Source of the DNA: Agromyces allii
GTDB lineage: Bacteria; Actinomycetota; Actinomycetes; Actinomycetales; Microbacteriaceae
Length of the DNA: 64,000 nt
Assembly (NCBI RefSeq): GCF_009749385.1
Contig: NZ_WBIN01000008.1
Span: 186,001-250,000, forward strand
Reading direction: 5' to 3'
The notes under the pieces were generated by a model. It was not told where the DNA came from. It did not search any database and worked only from the letters and a program-made list of their open reading frames with translations. Position numbers and translations under genes: made by a program. Each line of letters begins with the position of its first letter. Position 1 is the stretch's first letter. Positions 17,549-25,855 of this stretch are shown piece by piece.

Positions 17549-17585
17549 GAACGGGCCCGTGCGATGTCCCCGCACGGGCCCGTTC
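17549..17585. terminator. Strong hairpin terminator after xylH
   Basis: GAACGGGCCCGTGCG and CGCACGGGCCCGTTC form a perfect 15-bp stem with a 7-nt loop, followed on the + strand by TCTCGTGTCT. It separates xylH from the convergent DUF1648 gene and may work in both directions. Confidence 0.88.
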
Positions 17586-17628
17586 TCGTGTCTGGGGCAC
17601 GCCACTTCGAAGCGACGGATGCCGCGGC

Positions 17629-18663
17629 TCAGCGTTTCGCGGCCGCCAGCGCGTTCAGCAACGCGGCGCCCGTGCGGGCGTCGGCGACCGTCACGACAAG
17701 GGGCGCGGCACCTGTTCGCTCGACCTCGATGGCCTCGCCCGAACGGATGATGATGCCGCGCCGGCCGTGCATGTCGAACCGGAAGCCCCACCCGCCGAAC
17801 TCCGCCGGCAGCACGTCGACGTCGGCTGCGGAGATCACGCGGTCGAGCGGCACATGGGAGAGCGGGAACCCGAGCAACGTGCGCACGACGAGGCCGTTGC
17901 GGTCGACCGTGACGCGGATCCAGGCGGTCGTCGCGAGCAGCAGCACGAACACGAACAGCAGCACCCAGAGCCACCACGCCTCCGGCGCGAGCACGAGCGG
18001 TACGGCCGTCACCGCCAGCGCCAGGCCGATGAGGAACGCCACGAGCCATGGCGATGACGAGGTCTCGGTCCACACGGCCCGCTCGCCGGGCGCGAGGTCG
18101 AGCGCAGGCGTCGCCGCGGGAGCATCCGACGCCGAGCGATCGGGCGCAGGCAGCACGCGCCACGCGATCCATCCGACGAGTGCGCCGAGCAGCAGGCCGC
18201 CGATGATCGCGACGGGAACCGACCAGGCAGGCGCCTCGACCCCTTCGAGTTGCAGTCCGTACAGCGCGAGCATGATGCCGCTGACCGCGACCGTCGTCGC
18301 GGGGGCGAACACGGCGGTCGGGCGCACCCTCGCGAGGTAGCGCACGGGCCGGCCCTCGCCCTGCCGCATGGCCCTGGCTCCGCCGAAGGTCGCGATGGCG
18401 AGGGCGAGCACCAGGCTGAGCGAGATCACGGCCGAGCCGAGCACCGCCCGGCCGGGCGTGGTCCAGCGGTCTGGCTGGCCTGTCGCGTCGAAGTGCACGG
18501 CGATCTCGTCGGGCATGCGCGGAATCCAGAGCAGTTGCACGAGCGTGGTGACGGCGACGATCGCGAACGGGATCCAGACGACGACGGCCCAGACGAGGCG
18601 GCGTTCGCGGCGATCGCGTGCCTGGACGGTGGTCGTGTCAGCAGCGGTTCCGTGGTCGGTCAT
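17629..18663 (-). CDS. DUF1648 (SdpI-like) integral membrane protein
   Basis: A 344-residue membrane protein. A DUF1648 segment near the N-terminus contains MPDEIAVHFDATGQPDRW, the motif of SdpI-like immunity and related proteins. About six hydrophobic helices follow, then a C-terminal cytoplasmic domain of about 100 residues (ITVDRNGL-type beta-rich). The biochemical role is unknown; relatives are often co-transcribed with a small YtrA-type GntR regulator, as here, and respond to envelope stress. The start overlaps the regulator's stop by 4 bp (ATGA), so it is the second gene of a two-gene operon. Confidence 0.8.
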   Translation of the reverse strand: MTDHGTAADTTTVQARDRRERRLVWAVVVWIPFAIVAVTTLVQLLWIPRMPDEIAVHFDATGQPDRWTTPGRAVLGSAVISLSLVLALAIATFGGARAMRQGEGRPVRYLARVRPTAVFAPATTVAVSGIMLALYGLQLEGVEAPAWSVPVAIIGGLLLGALVGWIAWRVLPAPDRSASDAPAATPALDLAPGERAVWTETSSSPWLVAFLIGLALAVTAVPLVLAPEAWWLWVLLFVFVLLLATTAWIRVTVDRNGLVVRTLLGFPLSHVPLDRVISAADVDVLPAEFGGWGFRFDMHGRRGIIIRSGEAIEVERTGAAPLVVTVADARTGAALLNALAAAKR

Positions 18664-19022
18664 CGGTCGAGTTCCTCTCGGACGAGCGCCAGCACGGCGT
18701 CTGGGGCGATGCCGCGCTCACGGGCGGCGGTGACGAGTTCGGCGGCGAGGCGCCGCGTCTGCTCGAGTTCGGGTGACGCGGCGCGCACGACGGCTCCGCG
18801 CCCGCGGCGCAGTTCGAGCAGGCCCTCGTCGCGCAGGGTCTGATAGGCGTGCAGCACGGTGTGCTGGTTCACGTCGAGCGACTGGGCCAGGTCGCGTGCC
18901 GCGGGCAGGCGTTCGCCCGCGGCCACGCGGCCGGCGAGGATCTCGCCTCGGACCGCGCGCGCGAGCTGCTCGAACAGCGGCGTGCTCGAGGCGGGGTCGA
19001 TGCGGATGATCACGCGTTCCAT
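18660..19022 (-). CDS. GntR family regulator, YtrA subfamily
   Basis: A 120-residue regulator with the GntR winged helix (PLFEQLARAVRGEILAGR through DVNQHTVLHAYQTLRDEGLLE) and only a short C-terminal dimerisation tail, which defines the YtrA type. The open frame starts at ATG 19022, but a GTG at 19013 gives the conserved start MIIRIDPASSTPLFEQ and may be the real one. A perfect 9-bp-arm palindrome abuts the start codon, so autorepression of the regulator/DUF1648 pair is likely. The stop overlaps the next gene by 4 bp. Confidence 0.85.
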   Translation of the reverse strand: MERVIIRIDPASSTPLFEQLARAVRGEILAGRVAAGERLPAARDLAQSLDVNQHTVLHAYQTLRDEGLLELRRGRGAVVRAASPELEQTRRLAAELVTAARERGIAPDAVLALVREELDR

Positions 19023-19045
19023 TGTTCTAGTTGCAGCTAGAACAA
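19022..19045. promoter_or_regulatory. GntR (YtrA-type) operator
   Basis: TTGTTCTAG-N6-CTAGAACAA is a perfect inverted repeat touching the GntR start codon. A TTGACT hexamer lies just upstream on the minus strand (about 19046-19051). Position and symmetry indicate autoregulation. Confidence 0.7.
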
Positions 19046-19096
19046 GTCAAGTTGAGCACTCGAGCGGGCGGATGCCGCCGGCCGGCGTCGGCCGGG

Positions 19097-20242
19097 TCAG
19101 GAGCAGGCGAGGGCGGCACCCGCCGCCTCGAGCCAGCGCGCGGGGTCGGCCATGGCCGCGGCGCCGGATCCGGCGAGGTCGGTGAGCGACGCGGAGGCCG
19201 AGAACGCGGAGGCATCCGCGGTGATGGACCCCGCGACGAGTGCCACCGGAACCCCGGCCGCACGCGCGAGCGCCGCGACCTCGGTCGGCGCCTTGCCCGC
19301 CTCGGACTGCCCGTCGAAGCGGCCCTCGCCCGTGACGACGAGGTCGGCTCCGGCGAGGGCGTCGGCGAGCCCGACGGCCTCGGCGACGAGCCGGGCGCCG
19401 GCGCCCATGCTCGCGCCCCAGGCGAGGAGCCCGAAGCCCGTGCCGCCGGCTGCTCCGGCGCCCGGCGCCGAGGCGAGCGCGGCGCCCGGCGATGCACCGG
19501 GCGCCGCACCGTCGGACGATCCGGCCGGCAGGGCCGCGGCCACGGCGTCGGCGAGGCGCGCGAGGTTCGCCTCGAGCACCTCGACGGTCGCCGGGTCGGC
19601 TCCCTTCTGCGGTCCGAACACGGCCGCCGCGCCCAGCGGTCCGAGCAGCGGGTTCGTGACGTCGCCGAGGATCAGCACGCCGCCGGGCGGCAGCGCGCGC
19701 AGCCCCGAGAGGTCGACCGAGGCCACCGACGCGAGTCCACGCGAGCCGAGCAGCACGGGCCGACCGTCGCCGTCGAGGAACCGCGCGCCGAGCACCGCGA
19801 GGGCTCCAGTTCCGCCGTCGCTCGACGCACTGCCGCCGAGGCCGAGCAGCAGCCGGGTCGCCCCGGCGTCGAGGGCGGCCGCGATCGCCTCGCCGAAGCC
19901 GCTCGTGTGCGCGTCGAGCGGCTGCAACGGATCAACGAGGCCGAGGCCGCAGGTCGCGGCGAGCTCGACGACGGCGGTGCCGTCGGGCAGGCGCAGCCAC
20001 GAGGTGCCGACGGCGCGGGAGCCGGGGGCGGGCGGCGCGACGGTGAGCGCCACGCGCTCGGCGCCGGGCACCGAGGCCGCGAAGGCATCGAGCGTTCCCT
20101 CGCCGCCGTCGGCCATGGGCCGCTGCACGAGGTCGTCGCCGGGGCTCGCGCTGCGCCAGCCGCGGGCGAGCGCCGCTGCGGCGTCGGCCGCATCGACCGT
20201 GCCCTTGAACGAGTCGGGCGCGAAGACGACGCGGCGGCTCAT
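19097..20242 (-). CDS. glxK: Glycerate 2-kinase (GlxK/GarK family)
   Basis: A 381-residue type-I glycerate kinase: ATP plus glycerate gives 2-phosphoglycerate. Family marks are APDSFKGT at 7-14, PMADGGEGT, the GLGGSASSDGGTGAL glycine-rich stretch, GPQKGAD, and EGRFDGQSEAGKAP near the C-terminus. Residues about 235-260 are an Ala/Gly/Pro-rich insertion. ATG 20242 overlaps the beta-galactosidase stop by 4 bp, so the two are coupled; this links a galactosidase to glycerate disposal. The operator shared with the oxidoreductase operons suggests glycerate is an end product of that pathway (inference). Confidence 0.92.
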   Translation of the reverse strand: MSRRVVFAPDSFKGTVDAADAAAALARGWRSASPGDDLVQRPMADGGEGTLDAFAASVPGAERVALTVAPPAPGSRAVGTSWLRLPDGTAVVELAATCGLGLVDPLQPLDAHTSGFGEAIAAALDAGATRLLLGLGGSASSDGGTGALAVLGARFLDGDGRPVLLGSRGLASVASVDLSGLRALPPGGVLILGDVTNPLLGPLGAAAVFGPQKGADPATVEVLEANLARLADAVAAALPAGSSDGAAPGASPGAALASAPGAGAAGGTGFGLLAWGASMGAGARLVAEAVGLADALAGADLVVTGEGRFDGQSEAGKAPTEVAALARAAGVPVALVAGSITADASAFSASASLTDLAGSGAAAMADPARWLEAAGAALACS

Positions 20243-22248
20243 GCGGCTCCCTCGCGCACGATGGCCCACTCCCACGCTGCGAGCTCGACGCCGTCGACGG
20301 CCCCGCCCGTGACGAGGTCGGTGCCCGCGAGCGGCACGCCGGCCGTCGGCCCGCCGTGGTTGATCGCGGTCACGACGTCACCGCGGCGGGCGACCTCGAC
20401 GTGCTCTGGCAGCCCCTCCACGATCGGGGCGACGGATGCCGCGGCGAGCAGGTGATCGACGACGGACTGCGTTCCGCGCTCGTCGGGCACGGTCGCGAGG
20501 TAGCGGGCGGTTCCGGAGCCGTGGCGGCGGGCCGTGAGCGCGGGCCGGCCGGCGAGGCGCCCCCCGACGAACGAGGCCTCGACCGCGGCGTCCGTCACGT
20601 GGATCTCCTCGGCGAGCAGCGTGCCGGCGGACTCGTCGAGCACCCCGCCGCCACCGTGCGAGCCGCCGAACGGCGCGAACCGCTCGCCGGGCTCCCCGGC
20701 CGGCGCATCCGGCGCGACGAGGGCGCCGAAGTCCTCGAGGCGCACGCCGAACACGTCGCCGAGCTGGGTGAGGAACCCCCCGAGCCGGAATCGGTCGGCA
20801 TCGTCGACCACGTCGGTGTACGGCCCGGCGAGCAGGTGCCCGCCGCCCTCGACGAACGAGGCCAGCGCCGCGGCATCCGCTTCGCGCACGAGACCGAGGA
20901 GCGGTGCGACGACGAGGTCGTAGCGGTCGTCGACCCGGGCGGCCGGCACGACGTCGACCTGCACGTGCCGGCGGTGCAGCGCGCGGTGCCAGCGCTGCAC
21001 GACGGCCGGGTAGTCGATGCCGTTCATGGGGTGGTCGGAGGCCTCGACGGCCCACCAGTTCTCCCAGTCGAAGACGAGCGCGACCCGGGCGTCGCCGCTG
21101 GTCGGCGCGGGCAGCGACGGCAGGGCCGCGAGCGCCTCGCCGAGCGCCGTGACCTCGCGCCAGGTGCGCGTGTCGGTGCCGGCGTGCGGCAGCATCGCCG
21201 AGTGGAACTTCTCGGCGCCCGCGCGCGACTGCCGCCATTGGAAGAACAGGATGCCGTCGGCGCCGCGCCCGATCGCCTGGGCGCTGAGCGCCGCCATCTG
21301 GCCGGGGGCCTTCGGCGCGTTCGACGGGCGCCAGTTGAGCGCGTTCGTCGCCTGCTCCATGAGCACCCAGGGTACGTCGGGCTTGAACGAGCGCACGAGG
21401 TCTCGCTGGAACGCCGCCGTGCGGAAGCCCTCGGGGTCGTTCGGGTCGGGGTAGCAGTCGTCGCTCACGAGGTCGAGGTGCGGTGCCCACTGCTCGTAGT
21501 TCGCGGGCTTGAACGCGCCCATGAAGTTCGTCGTGATGGGCTGGGTCGCGCCCGCCGCACGGATGAGGTCGCGCTCCATGAGGTAGCACTCGAGCAGCAT
21601 GTCGCTCGTGAACCGGTGGTAGTCGAGCATCTGGCCGGGGTTCAGGCTGTACGGCGCCTTGCGCGGCGGGAACACCTCGTCGAACGAGCCGTAGCGCTGC
21701 GCCCAGAAGTTCGTGCCCCACGCGAGGTTCAGCGCGTCGACGTCGCCGTAGCGGTCGGCGAGCCAGCGACGGAACGCGTCGCGCGCGGCATCCGAGTAGT
21801 CCATGTTCAGGTGGCAGCCGTACTCGTTGTTGACGTGCCACATGACGACGGCCGGATGCCGCGAGTACCGCTCGGCGATGGCGCTCACGAGGTCGCCGGC
21901 GAGGCGTCGGTACACGGGCGACGAGGGCGCGAACTGCTGACGGCTGCCCGGCCAGTAGGTGGCGCCGTTCTCGTCTTGCGGGAGCAGCTCGGGATACGCG
22001 GCACTCGCCCACGGCGGCGGTGAGGCGGTGGCCGTGGCGAGGTCGACGGCGATGCCGCCCTCGTGCAGCAGGTCGATCACGCGGTCGAGCCAGGCGAAGT
22101 CGAACTCCCCCTCGCACGGCTGGATGCGAGCCCACGAGAAGATGCCGAGGCTGACCATCGTGACGCCGGCCTCGCGCATGCGCGCGACGTCGTCGGGCCA
22201 GACCTCTTCGGGCCACTGCTCGGGGTTGTAGTCGGCTCCGTAGTGCAC
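20239..22248 (-). CDS. Beta-galactosidase, GH42
   Basis: A 669-residue GH42 enzyme beginning directly with the barrel (YGADYNPEQWPEEVW), so it is cytoplasmic. The acid/base is Glu142 in HVNNEYG and the nucleophile is Glu298 in WVLMEQ. The trimerisation (about 400-600) and C-terminal beta domains are present, and length is normal. It hydrolyses beta-galactosides or, in some members, alpha-L-arabinopyranosides. The start is GTG 22248 with GGAGG 6 nt away. A LacI-type operator lies 22 bp upstream, matching those of the oxidoreductase and importer operons further on. It is first in an operon with glycerate kinase. Confidence 0.92.
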   Translation of the reverse strand: MHYGADYNPEQWPEEVWPDDVARMREAGVTMVSLGIFSWARIQPCEGEFDFAWLDRVIDLLHEGGIAVDLATATASPPPWASAAYPELLPQDENGATYWPGSRQQFAPSSPVYRRLAGDLVSAIAERYSRHPAVVMWHVNNEYGCHLNMDYSDAARDAFRRWLADRYGDVDALNLAWGTNFWAQRYGSFDEVFPPRKAPYSLNPGQMLDYHRFTSDMLLECYLMERDLIRAAGATQPITTNFMGAFKPANYEQWAPHLDLVSDDCYPDPNDPEGFRTAAFQRDLVRSFKPDVPWVLMEQATNALNWRPSNAPKAPGQMAALSAQAIGRGADGILFFQWRQSRAGAEKFHSAMLPHAGTDTRTWREVTALGEALAALPSLPAPTSGDARVALVFDWENWWAVEASDHPMNGIDYPAVVQRWHRALHRRHVQVDVVPAARVDDRYDLVVAPLLGLVREADAAALASFVEGGGHLLAGPYTDVVDDADRFRLGGFLTQLGDVFGVRLEDFGALVAPDAPAGEPGERFAPFGGSHGGGGVLDESAGTLLAEEIHVTDAAVEASFVGGRLAGRPALTARRHGSGTARYLATVPDERGTQSVVDHLLAAASVAPIVEGLPEHVEVARRGDVVTAINHGGPTAGVPLAGTDLVTGGAVDGVELAAWEWAIVREGAA

Positions 22249-22269
22249 GTGGTTCCTCCGTCGTTGGCG

Positions 22270-22283
22270 GGAAAGCGTATTCC
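22270..22283. promoter_or_regulatory. LacI-type operator (site 1 of 5) before the GH42 operon
   Basis: GGAAAGCGTATTCC, an imperfect palindrome of the GGNAANCG class, just downstream of a TAGGCT hexamer on the minus strand. It matches four other sites in the window. Confidence 0.7.
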
Positions 22284-22302
22284 AAGCCTACCCGAGGCGC
22301 GC

Positions 22303-24138
22303 TCAGGCGTGCACGCCTCCGCGCTGGAGTGCGAGGTACTGGTGCACGAACGCGATCGCCATGCCGCCCTCGCCGACGCCCGCCGCGACGCGCTTGACCG
22401 ACCCAGAGCGAACGTCGCCCACTGCGAACACGCCGGGCGTGCTCGACTCCAGCGCGAACGGGCGGCGCTCCTCGTGCCACGAACCGCCCGCTGCGGCATC
22501 CGCACCCGTCAGGATGTAGCCGCGGGCGTCGCGCTCGATCTCCGGCGGCAACCAGCCGGTCACCGCATCGGCGCCGATCATGACGAAGACGACCGTGAAC
22601 GGGCGCTCGGTCGTCACGGCCTGCTCGCCGGATGCCCCGGTCACGTCTGCACCGCCGCGCTCCCCCGCGGATCGCGCGCGCACGTCGACCGAGGTCAACG
22701 CCTCGGCGCCGTGCAGCCCGACGACCTCGCTGCGCGTCTCGACCTCGATGCCGCCGTGCGACTCGATCTGGTCGATCAGGTAGCGCGACATGCTCGCCTC
22801 GAGCGACTCGCCGCGCACGAGCATCGTCACCGAACGCGCGTGCCGCGAGAAGAACAGGGCCGCCTGGCCCGCCGAGTTGCCCGCGCCGATGATGCACACG
22901 TCGGCGCCCTTGGCCACGGCCGCGTCGCTGCGCGCGGCGCCGTAGTAGACGCCGTTGCCGAGGAACCGCTCGACGTCCGCCACCGGCAGGTCGCGCCACT
23001 CGACGCCGGTCGCGACGATCACGACCGCGGCACGCAACGTGTCGCCGCCGTCGAGCACGATCAGGTGGCCGGTGCCCTGGTCGGCGCCGGCCGCGCTCTC
23101 CGCGCCCTCGGCGTCGCCCGCGCCCGCCGGGCGGATCGCCTCGACCGTGCGCGTCACCACGATCTCGGCGCCGAGGCGCTTCGCCTGCTTCAGCGCCCGG
23201 CTCGCGAGGTCGTCGCCCGAGATGCCGAACGGGAACCCCGTGTAGTTCTCGATGCGCGTCGAGGTGCCCGCCTGCCCGCCGGGCGCGAGCGACTCGATGA
23301 TGACCGTGCGCAGGCCCTCGGCCGCCCCGTTCACCGCCGCGGTGAGCCCCGCGGGGCCCGCCCCGAGGATCACCACGTCGTACTCGTCGGCGGACGGCTC
23401 GACGTCGAGCCCCACCGCCACCGCGATCTCGCGCATGCTCGGGTCGACCAGTCTCGCCCCGCCGGCCGTCTCGAGCACCGGGAACGCGGATGCCGCGGCA
23501 TCCGCCCCGCCCTGATCGTGCGCGGCCCGATCACCGGCCGCACCGGCCGCACCGGCCGCACCGGCCGCACCGCCGGTCGCCTCGGTCGTGACCCGGTCGA
23601 ACGCGACCTGGTTGCGCGTGAGGAAGCGCGCGATGCGGTGCGTCCTCGCCTCGTTGCGCGGTCCGATGAGGCGGATGTCGGTCTCGGGCACCTCTGCGGC
23701 GATCACCTGCAGCGAGTCGAGGTAGCGGCGGGCGAGCGCGGCGACCCGCGCCGGAACCGACGGGGCCATCGCCGCGAGCGTGTAGAAGGCGGTCACGTCG
23801 AGCTTGATGATGCGCGACGCCTGCCCGGTCGAGCCGCCCGGCCCGCCCTGGGCCGCCCGCCCGCTCGCCGGGAACGGCGTGCTCAGGGTCATCGGCACCT
23901 CGCCGAAGAACTGCCCGGGCTTGCGCGTGCCGATGACGCGCTCGTCGCCGTTCACGACCTTCGTGATCTCGGCACCGCCCTCGACCACGATGAACAGGGC
24001 GCGCTCGTCGCCCTCGTGCGCGAAGTACTCCCCCGGCACGAGCTGGATGTCCTCGACCGCACCCGCCAGGTAGGCGAGCGTGGCGTCGGGCAGCGGCGCG
24101 AAGATCGGGATCGCGCGCAGCGCCTCCGCCGAGATCAT
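22303..24138 (-). CDS. Cyclic-nucleotide-binding domain / thioredoxin-reductase-like flavoprotein fusion
   Basis: A 611-residue protein. Residues 1-150 form a Crp-type cyclic-nucleotide-binding beta-barrel (LVPGEYFAHEGDE through FFGEVPM). A low-complexity Gly/Ala linker (about 190-235) follows, then a thioredoxin-reductase-like FAD/NAD(P)H module (about 255-605: VVILGAGPAGLTAA, GGQAGTSTRIENY, GAGNSAGQAA, VFAVGDVR). The redox CxxC of true thioredoxin reductases is missing (YYGAARSDAAVAKGADVC). The family is known in actinobacteria but its partner and reaction are not established. ATG 24138 has GGAGG 7 nt away; a good promoter lies at 24204-24233. Confidence 0.85.
   Translation of the reverse strand: MISAEALRAIPIFAPLPDATLAYLAGAVEDIQLVPGEYFAHEGDERALFIVVEGGAEITKVVNGDERVIGTRKPGQFFGEVPMTLSTPFPASGRAAQGGPGGSTGQASRIIKLDVTAFYTLAAMAPSVPARVAALARRYLDSLQVIAAEVPETDIRLIGPRNEARTHRIARFLTRNQVAFDRVTTEATGGAAGAAGAAGAAGDRAAHDQGGADAAASAFPVLETAGGARLVDPSMREIAVAVGLDVEPSADEYDVVILGAGPAGLTAAVNGAAEGLRTVIIESLAPGGQAGTSTRIENYTGFPFGISGDDLASRALKQAKRLGAEIVVTRTVEAIRPAGAGDAEGAESAAGADQGTGHLIVLDGGDTLRAAVVIVATGVEWRDLPVADVERFLGNGVYYGAARSDAAVAKGADVCIIGAGNSAGQAALFFSRHARSVTMLVRGESLEASMSRYLIDQIESHGGIEVETRSEVVGLHGAEALTSVDVRARSAGERGGADVTGASGEQAVTTERPFTVVFVMIGADAVTGWLPPEIERDARGYILTGADAAAGGSWHEERRPFALESSTPGVFAVGDVRSGSVKRVAAGVGEGGMAIAFVHQYLALQRGGVHA
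23532..23567. repeat. 9-bp tandem repeat inside the flavoprotein linker
   Basis: Four perfect copies of CACCGGCCG plus a partial fifth. On the coding strand it encodes repeated Gly-Ala-Ala in the interdomain linker. In-frame copy-number change would alter only linker length. Confidence 0.9.
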
Positions 24139-24203
24139 CGGCGGGCCTCCGGAATCGTCGCCTCGAACACCCTCGCCGCCTCGCCCGTCTCTCGCACCCT
24201 GCG

Positions 24204-24233
24204 ACCGTATCCGCGGGCGCGAGGCACCGTCAA
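24204..24233 (-). promoter_or_regulatory. Promoter of the cNMP/flavoprotein fusion gene
   Basis: On the minus strand TTGACG, 18 bp, TACGGT, ending 66 bp before the start codon. This is the only clear promoter in the 167-bp gap after the YesL-like gene. Confidence 0.6.
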
Positions 24234-24305
24234 TGACCGTTGGCACCCCCAGATCACGGGCGAGCGGATGCCGCGGGCGGGCCGCAGCGCGTCGGCCGAC
24301 GCCGG

Positions 24306-24950
24306 TCAGCGACGCGTGCGCCGCTCGCGCTCCCCCGTCGCGACGACGGCGAACACGAGACATCCGACGCCCGGAACGACGAGCGGCGGCAGCTGCCACG
24401 TGACGACCGCGGCCAGCCCGAGTGCGACGACGAGGTAGAGGGCGCCGACCGGGTCGCCGGCGAACCGCGCGGGCACCGATCGGAGCGCCGGGCGCCAGCC
24501 GCGCTCGGGCGTCCAGGCCGACGCGGCGAGCAGCAGCGCGACCGCCAGGGCGACCAGTCCGAGCGCGCCCACCGCACCGACGACCGGGCCGCCGGGCAGT
24601 GCTCCGGATGCCGCGAGGCGCACATCGAGCCACAGCACCGCCGCGAGCACGACCGCAGCAGCCCCGACGGCCACGCCGCCGGGGAGGCCACGGCGCACGT
24701 CGCCGAGGAAGAGCCTCACGCCCGACGCCTCGGCCGCGAGGAACCGGTGCAGGTGGCGGATGCCGGCGGCGAGCGCCGCCGGGAGCGTGACGATCGGCAG
24801 CGAGCACGCGACCACGAGGATGCCGACCCACAGCACCTCGCCGAAGAGCGCGAACCTGTTCGCCGCGCCCGGCCAGCGCAGGGTGCTGCCGTCGACCTCG
24901 GGGCGACGCGCCCGCTTCGGTCGACGACCGGCCCCCTGCACGGCGCTCAC
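24306..24950 (-). CDS. YesL-like (DUF624) membrane protein
   Basis: A 214-residue hydrophobic protein with four to five membrane segments and an early GEVLWVGILVVACSLPIVT helix, resembling YesL/DUF624 proteins. These typically sit at the end of CUT1 importer operons for plant-polysaccharide fragments; their function is unknown. GTG 24950 overlaps the permease stop (GTGA), so it is translationally coupled to the importer. The assignment rests on pattern and context rather than a diagnostic motif. Confidence 0.7.
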   Translation of the reverse strand: MSAVQGAGRRPKRARRPEVDGSTLRWPGAANRFALFGEVLWVGILVVACSLPIVTLPAALAAGIRHLHRFLAAEASGVRLFLGDVRRGLPGGVAVGAAAVVLAAVLWLDVRLAASGALPGGPVVGAVGALGLVALAVALLLAASAWTPERGWRPALRSVPARFAGDPVGALYLVVALGLAAVVTWQLPPLVVPGVGCLVFAVVATGERERRTRR

Positions 24951-25855
24951 CCCTTCAGCCCCTGCGTGGCCACGCCCTCGACGAGGAAGCGCTGGAAGAT
25001 GATGAAGAACGCCAGCACCGGCAGCAGCGCGAGCACCGAGACCGCGATCGTCGCACCGAGGTCGGAGGTCGACGTCTGGTCGTTGAAGATGCGCAGGGCG
25101 AGCGGCACGGGCTGCTTGTCGGGCGAGTTCAGGTAGAGCAGCGGCCCGAGGAAGTCGTTCCAGCTCCAGATGAACGCGAAGATCGACGACGTGATGAGCG
25201 CGGGCTTGATGAGCGGCAGCGTGATCGAGAAGAAGATCCGCGGATGCCCCGCTCCGTCGATGCGCGCCGCCTCGTCCAGCTCACGGGGCAGGTTGCGGAT
25301 GAACTGCACCATGAGGAACACGAAGAACGCCTCGGTGGCGAGGAACTTGCCGAGGAGCAGGGGGACGAAGGTGTCGACGAGACCCAGGTTCCGGAACAGC
25401 ATGTACTGGGGAATGATCAGCACGTGGAACGGCAGCAGCAGCGTGCCGATCATGATCGTGAAGAACACCGGGCGACCCCGGAAGTCGAGCCGGGCGAAGG
25501 CGTAGGCCGCCATCGACGACGACAGCACGATGCCGATGACCGAGCCGACCGCGAGGATCAGCGAGTTCGCGAAGAACTGCCAGAGCGGCACGCCCGCGAC
25601 GCCGCCGAGCACCGTGATGTAGTTGTCGATCGTCGGGTTCTCGGGCAGGAGTCCCATGTTCGAGCCGAACTCGGAGTGCGGCTTGAACGAGGCGGCGAAC
25701 ATCCAGATGAGCGGGTAGAGCACGACCGCGGTCAGGGCGAGGATGCCCACGAGCCAGGCGATCTTGCCGACGCGCCGTCGGGTACGGGCGCTCTTCGGGC
25801 GGGCTTGACGCAGCTCGCGCTCGTCGACCGCGAGCATCGCTCGGGTGGCGGTCAT
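24947..25855 (-). CDS. CUT1 sugar ABC transporter, permease (MalG-like)
   Basis: A 302-residue permease with six helices and the EAA loop DEAARIDGAGHPRIFFSI. It pairs with the upstream MalF-like permease, whose stop it overlaps by 4 bp. No ATPase is encoded in the operon, so a shared ATPase elsewhere is implied. It belongs to the second CUT1 importer of the window, which carries the LacI-type operator at 28292. Confidence 0.9.
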   Translation of the reverse strand: MTATRAMLAVDERELRQARPKSARTRRRVGKIAWLVGILALTAVVLYPLIWMFAASFKPHSEFGSNMGLLPENPTIDNYITVLGGVAGVPLWQFFANSLILAVGSVIGIVLSSSMAAYAFARLDFRGRPVFFTIMIGTLLLPFHVLIIPQYMLFRNLGLVDTFVPLLLGKFLATEAFFVFLMVQFIRNLPRELDEAARIDGAGHPRIFFSITLPLIKPALITSSIFAFIWSWNDFLGPLLYLNSPDKQPVPLALRIFNDQTSTSDLGATIAVSVLALLPVLAFFIIFQRFLVEGVATQGLKG

